Notes under the pieces: generated by a model | Told to the model about the DNA's origin: nothing | The model's database searches: none | Seen by the model: the letters and a program-made list of their open reading frames with translations, nothing else | Made by a program: the position numbers and the translations under genes | Source of the DNA: Gemmata massiliana | Lineage (GTDB): Bacteria > Planctomycetota > Planctomycetia > Gemmatales > Gemmataceae | Assembly: GCA_000531095.1 (NCBI GenBank) | Contig: HG799470.1 | Location: 86,205 to 150,204 of the forward strand | Length of the DNA stretch: 64,000 bases | Direction of reading: 5' to 3' | Part shown: piece after piece, positions 60,352 to 64,000 of the stretch | How positions within the stretch are numbered: position 1 is the first letter of the stretch | How the letters are laid out: the number at the start of each line of letters is the position of its first letter

Positions 60352-60801
60352 TTAGTCGACGAACGAGATGGCACTCTCGCTCAGTACCTTGGATGTGCCT
60401 CCCGACTCGGTCAGGTACAGGAATACCACTCTCGCAGGCTGACCAGTCACTGGCTCCGTGACCTTCCATCCTTTCGGGTAGTATTTCCACCCGCTCCTAC
60501 CCGGGCCGGAATCATTCACCGCGTCCGGCTTGCCCAGGATGTCGAGGATCTCCTGGGATGTCTTCCCCTTGAATTCCCGCCGGAACTCGTCCCGGGTCCA
60601 CTCCCTCCCCTGGGCCTTCTCTTCGCTCCGCTTCGCCTCGGCGATCACAGCGGGCACCCGGGCTGACACACGGCCCACAGCGGCGCCGACCACAAGCCCG
60701 AGGACGAGGGAGGCCGCCGTGGTGCCGGCCAGCGCCAACCAGTAGCGGCCCGGGATAGTGCGGGACTCTTCAGGGATTTCCAGAACACGAGACTTAGGCA
60801 T
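60352..60801 (-). CDS. Single-pass membrane protein with BamE-like tail
   Basis: 149 residues. One membrane helix near residues 18-42 (WLALAGTTAASLVLGLVVGA) with the C-terminus outside: REFKGKTSQEILDILGKPDA and WKYYPKGWKVTEPV resemble the SmpA/BamE-like 'G-p' motif. Lipoprotein or membrane-anchored cargo; role unknown. Confidence 0.55.
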   Translation of the reverse strand: MPKSRVLEIPEESRTIPGRYWLALAGTTAASLVLGLVVGAAVGRVSARVPAVIAEAKRSEEKAQGREWTRDEFRREFKGKTSQEILDILGKPDAVNDSGPGRSGWKYYPKGWKVTEPVTGQPARVVFLYLTESGGTSKVLSESAISFVD

Positions 60802-60873
60802 GACTGACCCCGCAACAGAGTATTGGACCGTAATACATTAGAATCTACGATCCAACACTCTGCAAGATCAGAG

Positions 60874-61455
60874 TCAGCGCGGGAGGTGCTTCCAACTGCG
60901 CCCCGACCAGATCTTGGATACGGTGGTCATGTACAGACCGTACTCCTGCGCTACCGACACGCGGGTCCGCCCCGACCAGCGCAGCGCGAGGATATCAACC
61001 ACCTGCTCAGGTGATAGCTTCGCGCGCGGGTACACGTTCCCCCTCTTGTTAATCCACAATGCCAAATTCTGGGGATTGGTGACCCAGTGGATATTGGTCA
61101 CAGCGTTGTTCGCGCGGTCCTCGTCCCGGTGGTCGATCTCGTGCTCGGCGCTCGGGCGCGGCTCGAGCCACACGGACGCGACCAGGGTGTGCACGGCGAC
61201 CGGTTTCGCCAGTACGCACTCCCGGCGCCGACCACGGATCATCCGCATGTACCGGCGGCCCGGCGTGTACAGCGACACGCACCAGATCCGCGTCTGCTTA
61301 TTCATGATCGATCGCAACTGCTGCGGCGCGCCGCGCTTGGTACTGTAGATGTGGCCGTCCTCGCCCGCCCAGTAATCCGGATAGTCCGTCAGCTCGCGGA
61401 GCCGGACGCCCAGGTGCGTGATCTCCCGGATAGTGTCGGTCTGTGTTGTGCGCAT
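60874..61455 (-). CDS. HNH endonuclease with C-terminal HTH
   Basis: 193 residues from the ATG at 61455. The HNH site is visible as HEIDHRDEDRANNAVTNIHW then VTNPQNLALW; an NUMOD4-type start (YPDYWAGEDGHIYSTKRG) precedes it. The last 50 residues (LSPEQVVDILALRWSGRTRV, SVAQEYGLYMTTVSKIWSG) are an HTH. This is the build of free-standing phage HNH (homing-type) endonucleases. Its leader and start codon are a mirror image of the divergent gene's. Confidence 0.85.
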   Translation of the reverse strand: MRTTQTDTIREITHLGVRLRELTDYPDYWAGEDGHIYSTKRGAPQQLRSIMNKQTRIWCVSLYTPGRRYMRMIRGRRRECVLAKPVAVHTLVASVWLEPRPSAEHEIDHRDEDRANNAVTNIHWVTNPQNLALWINKRGNVYPRAKLSPEQVVDILALRWSGRTRVSVAQEYGLYMTTVSKIWSGRSWKHLPR

Positions 61456-61578
61456 GGCTGGTCCTGTCGTGTGTGTGCGGCCCCGGGAATCATCACTTCC
61501 CGGGGCCGCTTCAAATCTCCTTCGTAAATTTGCCCCGCGCAAATGTGACTGACACTAACACGACAGGACCAGCCATGC
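61452..61578. repeat. 21-bp inverted repeat over both divergent start codons
   Basis: Arms 61452-61472 and 61558-61578 are exact reverse complements and each holds the ATG and ribosome-binding leader (ACGACAGGACCAGCC-ATG) of one gene. Between them is a GC hairpin (GGCCCCGGGAA-7 nt-TTCCCGGGGCC, 61479-61507) and a smaller ATTTGC/GCAAAT one at 61528-61544. Shared control of the two genes is likely. Confidence 0.65.
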
Positions 61579-61805
61579 CCACCCCGCCCCCGATGCCTAA
61601 ACCCGGCCGACAAGTGCAGATTGATGATTTGGTCGAGGACGTGACTTACATTTTCACACTCAAGAATGTGTGGACTAGGTTGCCTTTCGCCGGGTTCGTC
61701 CGGCGCCGCGGCCAGCCACTGATCATCATGCTGGACCAGCGGCGCGGACAAGTGCTATCATTTCCCGCCGATCAGCTGGTCTCGATTCATGAGGTGGTCA
61801 AGTAG
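61575..61805 (+). CDS. Small protein divergent from the HNH gene
   Basis: 76 residues from the ATG at 61575. PTPPPMPKPGRQVQIDDLVE, YIFTLKNVWTRLPFAGFVRR, RRGQVLSFPADQLVSIHEVV. A small beta-rich protein; could be a regulator or accessory. Ends 19 nt inside the convergent PEP-CTERM-type gene. Confidence 0.5.
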   Translation: MPTPPPMPKPGRQVQIDDLVEDVTYIFTLKNVWTRLPFAGFVRRRGQPLIIMLDQRRGQVLSFPADQLVSIHEVVK

Positions 61806-62464
61806 CGGGCCTTCCGCCTGCGCGAGAGCAGTACCAAGAATGGCGCCCCCGAGGCCAGTAGAACCACACCGGCCGGCGCGGGTGTGGAATAGGTGTAGAT
61901 CACCGTCATTTCGATACTGGCGCTCCAGTCCGGCGAAATGTTCGCCCCAACGCTCCCTGGCGCCACAATCGTGTCGATCATAAATTCATTGGAGTTAACG
62001 AACTGGTAATCGCCCTTGCCGACGAAGCTCGCGGTGCTGGCTGCGGAATACGCGCCCTTGTACTGAGTGTTTAGATGATATTGAAGGGTCATAAGCGGCC
62101 CGAGGACGTCGTCGACGGGCGCTACCGGGGCTGCTCCCTGAAACAGGATGACATCACCCCCACCGCTAAGCCCATAAGTGCCCAAGTAAGAGCCGCTCAA
62201 GAGGTAGACGAAAACCGGCAGCAACTGATCCTCCTGATTCGTCAGGTACAGCGGGCCACCGGCCGCGGACACCTTGTACTCGATATCAACGGCGAGCAGT
62301 TTCCCGCCTCCGAAGGCGCTCGGATCGAACAGCGGGATGGTCCCGCCCGGAGAGTGGTCGTTCCCGCTAGCAACGAAGCTGGTCTGGTAGACCACGAACG
62401 CTCCTTTAGCCTGGGCGGCGTCCAGCAGGAGCAGCACGGGGAGCGCGAGGGCGAACAATCGCAT
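61787..62464 (-). CDS. PEP-CTERM-like secreted surface protein in the prophage
   Basis: 225 residues with a signal peptide (RLFALALPVLLLLDAAQA) and a C-terminal sorting tail of the PEP-CTERM kind: PAPAGVVLLASGAPFLVLL then SRRRKAR, i.e. motif, hydrophobic helix, basic end. Such proteins are processed by an exosortase of the host. The middle (TSFVASGNDHSPGGTIPLFD, GGPLYLTNQEDQLLPVFVYL) is beta-rich as in choice-of-anchor domains. A host-sorted surface protein encoded in a prophage suggests lysogenic conversion. Confidence 0.75.
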   Translation of the reverse strand: MRLFALALPVLLLLDAAQAKGAFVVYQTSFVASGNDHSPGGTIPLFDPSAFGGGKLLAVDIEYKVSAAGGPLYLTNQEDQLLPVFVYLLSGSYLGTYGLSGGGDVILFQGAAPVAPVDDVLGPLMTLQYHLNTQYKGAYSAASTASFVGKGDYQFVNSNEFMIDTIVAPGSVGANISPDWSASIEMTVIYTYSTPAPAGVVLLASGAPFLVLLSRRRKARYLTTS

Positions 62465-62608
62465 CGGAACCTCCTAATTAGTGGTCCGACGATTTAACCC
62501 CGGGTTCAAGCGCGTTGCAAGGTGGTTCTTGCCGATTTTCTGCCCATACGCTGCATCAAATTAAAGAATTTAAGACAGATTGCCGGCGGTCGCGCCGCCG
62601 GTCAGCAA
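62465..62608. other. intergenic gap upstream of the PEP-CTERM-like gene
   Basis: About 144 bases, AT-richer, with the repeated TTAAAGAATTTAAGAC stretch and CGGCGGTCGCGCCGCCG (62584-62600), a GC hairpin lying right after the primase frame's stop. Probable promoter of the PEP-CTERM-like gene. Confidence 0.35.
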
Positions 62609-64000
62609 TCAGTCTTCGTCGCCCAATATCCGCATCAGTTTACCGAGGGCCTCGTCGCATAGCCCCTCTCCGACCACCTCTGCGGCTCTTGTCCCTCCTG
62701 CGACCCCAGCCACTGCTGGCGCGCGGCGATCAGGCACGCCCACTGGCGCAACGTGAGCGGCGACTCGAAGTGGTGCAACCCGCCGTTCGCGTCGTACTCG
62801 TCGAGGTACCGGAAATACTGCATCCGGAGCGACCCCAGAAACGGGGACCGGTGATGATACTCCAGCAACCACAGGTACGCCGCCCGCTCCTCCGACGTGT
62901 GCGGACGCATCGGCACCAACTTTCGCGCCATGACTAACCCCCATATCGTAAGTGACTGCGTAAACACTCGCGCTCTTCCCAACCACCCCCGCCGATAGAC
63001 ACTTCAAGACCTCGTCCGTTGCGGGCTTCCCCTCGCGGGTCACAAATCGCCGCTTCCTATTTCCAAGGGTATCCCAACTCAATTCCTTCCCATGCAGTAA
63101 CTTGTAGACGCGCATCAATTGCCTGTCAGTCATCTGTAGAGTTTGTGGATCGTTGCCGACCACTACCACCTCGTAGAGCACGTAACAGTAGAGGGCTTGC
63201 AGGAATAACTCTTCACCATGAGACAGAGCAGGCAGAGCACTAAACCGGTTTAGTGCTCTGCCTGCTCCTGGTTGTTGTTGGTAATAATCCACCGCCGCCT
63301 GCTCGTGGTCCTTGAAGCGGTAGACGGAGGAATCATTTTCAGCGAGTTTCTCGTAGAGCTTGCAGAGGGTACGCAGCAAGTCATCGGCGGCCTCCGGGTC
63401 GGTGCGTCCCTGCGCGGCCAGCCAAGCGAGGCCGGCTTTCTGAGCCTTCTCTTGCGTCACGCCGCGCCCGAGCAGCCAGCCGCACGCCTTGGCCGTCATC
63501 GTGTTCCGCGCGCCGGGAACGATCGGGAAGCGGCCAAGGAGAGTGGCCAGGAGCTCCGCGTCCTCGTCGCTGGTGATGGTGCCGTCGAGCGTAGCCAGGT
63601 ACTCGGGCTTCTCCGGGCCGCACAGTTCATTAATCATCCATTGCGGTGCTGGAGTGATGTCGGCAACGGATTCGGGCTCGGTGATCCAGGAGTAAGGGTT
63701 GCCCTTGGAGTTGACACTGCCGGCGCCAACGACCAGGCCGCCTGAACCTTTCAGGTCGATCTTGTCCAGGTCCGTGAAGTGCTTGAGGGTGCCGGCGTCC
63801 AGGGTGCGCGGGATGCACCTTACTCCTGCTGGGAGCTTGAAGAAGAGGTGTTTGCCGCCGGAGCCGGTGATCACGGTGGCGGTCGGCGGGAGTTCGCGGC
63901 GCTCACGGAGCTTCGCGAGGGACTCGGCGCCGGTCTCGCCGTCCACATCGATGACCAGCAGGCCCTGGAGCGAGATGCCGATGTTGGCCTCGGGCCATTT
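62609..64000 (-). CDS. Bifunctional primase-polymerase (Prim-Pol), partial at right edge
   Basis: The visible ~460 residues begin inside the Prim-Pol domain: WPEANIGISLQGLLVIDVDG with the metal DxD, TVITGSGGKHLFFKLP with the catalytic His, and GGLVVGAGSVNSKGNPYSW. PriCT-type helical region follows (MTAKACGWLLGRGVTQEKAQ) and then KKLHGKELSWD-like KLLHGKELSWDTLGNRKRRF. These enzymes prime and start phage DNA replication. The last ~110 residues overlap a second gene in another frame and have non-coding character up to a plausible end (GLCDEALGKLMRILGDED). The N-terminus is outside the window. A 42-bp palindrome lies inside the gene. Confidence 0.82.
   Translation of the reverse strand, partial: KWPEANIGISLQGLLVIDVDGETGAESLAKLRERRELPPTATVITGSGGKHLFFKLPAGVRCIPRTLDAGTLKHFTDLDKIDLKGSGGLVVGAGSVNSKGNPYSWITEPESVADITPAPQWMINELCGPEKPEYLATLDGTITSDEDAELLATLLGRFPIVPGARNTMTAKACGWLLGRGVTQEKAQKAGLAWLAAQGRTDPEAADDLLRTLCKLYEKLAENDSSVYRFKDHEQAAVDYYQQQPGAGRALNRFSALPALSHGEELFLQALYCYVLYEVVVVGNDPQTLQMTDRQLMRVYKLLHGKELSWDTLGNRKRRFVTREGKPATDEVLKCLSAGVVGKSASVYAVTYDMGVSHGAKVGADASAHVGGAGGVPVVAGVSSPVPVSGVAPDAVFPVPRRVRRERRVAPLRVAAHVAPVGVPDRRAPAVAGVAGGTRAAEVVGEGLCDEALGKLMRILGDED
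62635..62931 (-). CDS. Small phage protein nested in the primase frame end
   Basis: 98 residues from the ATG at 62931 with GGGGT upstream: RPHTSEERAAYLWLLEYHHR, SPFLGSLRMQYFRYLDEYDA, LTLRQWACLIAARQQWLGSQ. It has true coding character and lies wholly in the last part of the primase reading frame. Probably the real gene here. Role unknown. Confidence 0.6.
   Translation of the reverse strand: MARKLVPMRPHTSEERAAYLWLLEYHHRSPFLGSLRMQYFRYLDEYDANGGLHHFESPLTLRQWACLIAARQQWLGSQEGQEPQRWSERGYATRPSVN
63226..63267. repeat. 42-bp perfect palindrome inside the primase gene
   Basis: Arms 63226-63246 and 63247-63267 are exact reverse complements with no spacer; the left arm starts GAGCAGGCAGAGCAC and ends TAAACC. 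It is translated in the primase frame as part of PGAGRALNRFSALPAL. Confidence 0.85.

Noticed and set aside
63226-63267. Claim that the palindrome is a proven N15-type telomere site
   Set aside because: No protelomerase visible, and the site lies inside a gene of what looks like an integrated prophage; kept only as one possibility.

Overview
The window looks like a chromosomal segment of a high-GC planctomycete, most likely of the Gemmataceae. The signs are several planctomycete-type proteins (a tandem RNA polymerase alpha-CTD/TPR fusion, a Ser/Thr kinase with a DWG instead of DFG motif and C-terminal TPRs, a CxPSR sulfatase, a DUF3500 protein, a SecD-SecF fusion, a PEP-CTERM-like tail), GTG starts and strong GC3 bias. 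This assignment is inference from protein character, not from a search.

Left part (1-33.8 kb) is host chromosome. It opens with an SPFH pair (hflC, then a damaged hflK running off the edge), a Tat/Sec-exported alpha/beta hydrolase, the TPR/alpha-CTD protein, a HEPN gene pair, and tgt-yajC-secDF (queuosine modification plus Sec translocon auxiliaries). Next come a protoglobin divergent from a frameshifted Rrf2 regulator, a HEAT-repeat protein, a prolyl-4-hydroxylase-like dioxygenase, a sulfatase with a frame-broken C-terminus and a membrane Ser/Thr kinase. A protein-folding cluster follows (groEL1-groES-groEL2-dnaJ-grpE-FmdB-yacG) with two sigma-54-like sites, one before groEL1 and one before grpE. 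After it lie an NYN/YacP nuclease-like protein, a TPR protein, an NtrC-type sigma-54 activator, a DUF3500 protein and a cell-wall amidase.

At about 33.81 kb comM (YifB-type AAA ATPase) loses its N-terminus. The homology stops inside the gene and a short HTH ORF on the other strand begins there. Small, partly AT-richer accessory genes fill 33.8-36.2 kb.

From 36.2 kb to the right edge is most of an HK97-type siphovirus prophage, nearly all on the minus strand, so read it right to left: primase-polymerase, a PEP-CTERM-type surface protein, an HNH endonuclease, a coupled run of tiny genes including a three-member paralogous family, small and large terminase, portal, BppU-like and collagen-like fibre proteins, prohead protease/scaffold, major capsid, connector and tail-joining genes, tail tube, tail assembly chaperones with an apparent -1 frameshift site, a short tape measure, a tail protein, a Thr/Cys-rich mucin-like protein and a large glycosyltransferase. 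Two or three cargo genes sit on the opposite strand. No integrase, lysis gene, repressor or right attachment site is visible; they would lie outside the window.

Most notable: the Thr/Cys-rich protein beside a glycosyltransferase, a 42-bp perfect palindrome inside the primase gene, the candidate programmed frameshift, the comM junction, the sigma-54-like sites on chaperone genes, and several single-base frameshifts concentrated in the first 16 kb (real decay or sequencing error).
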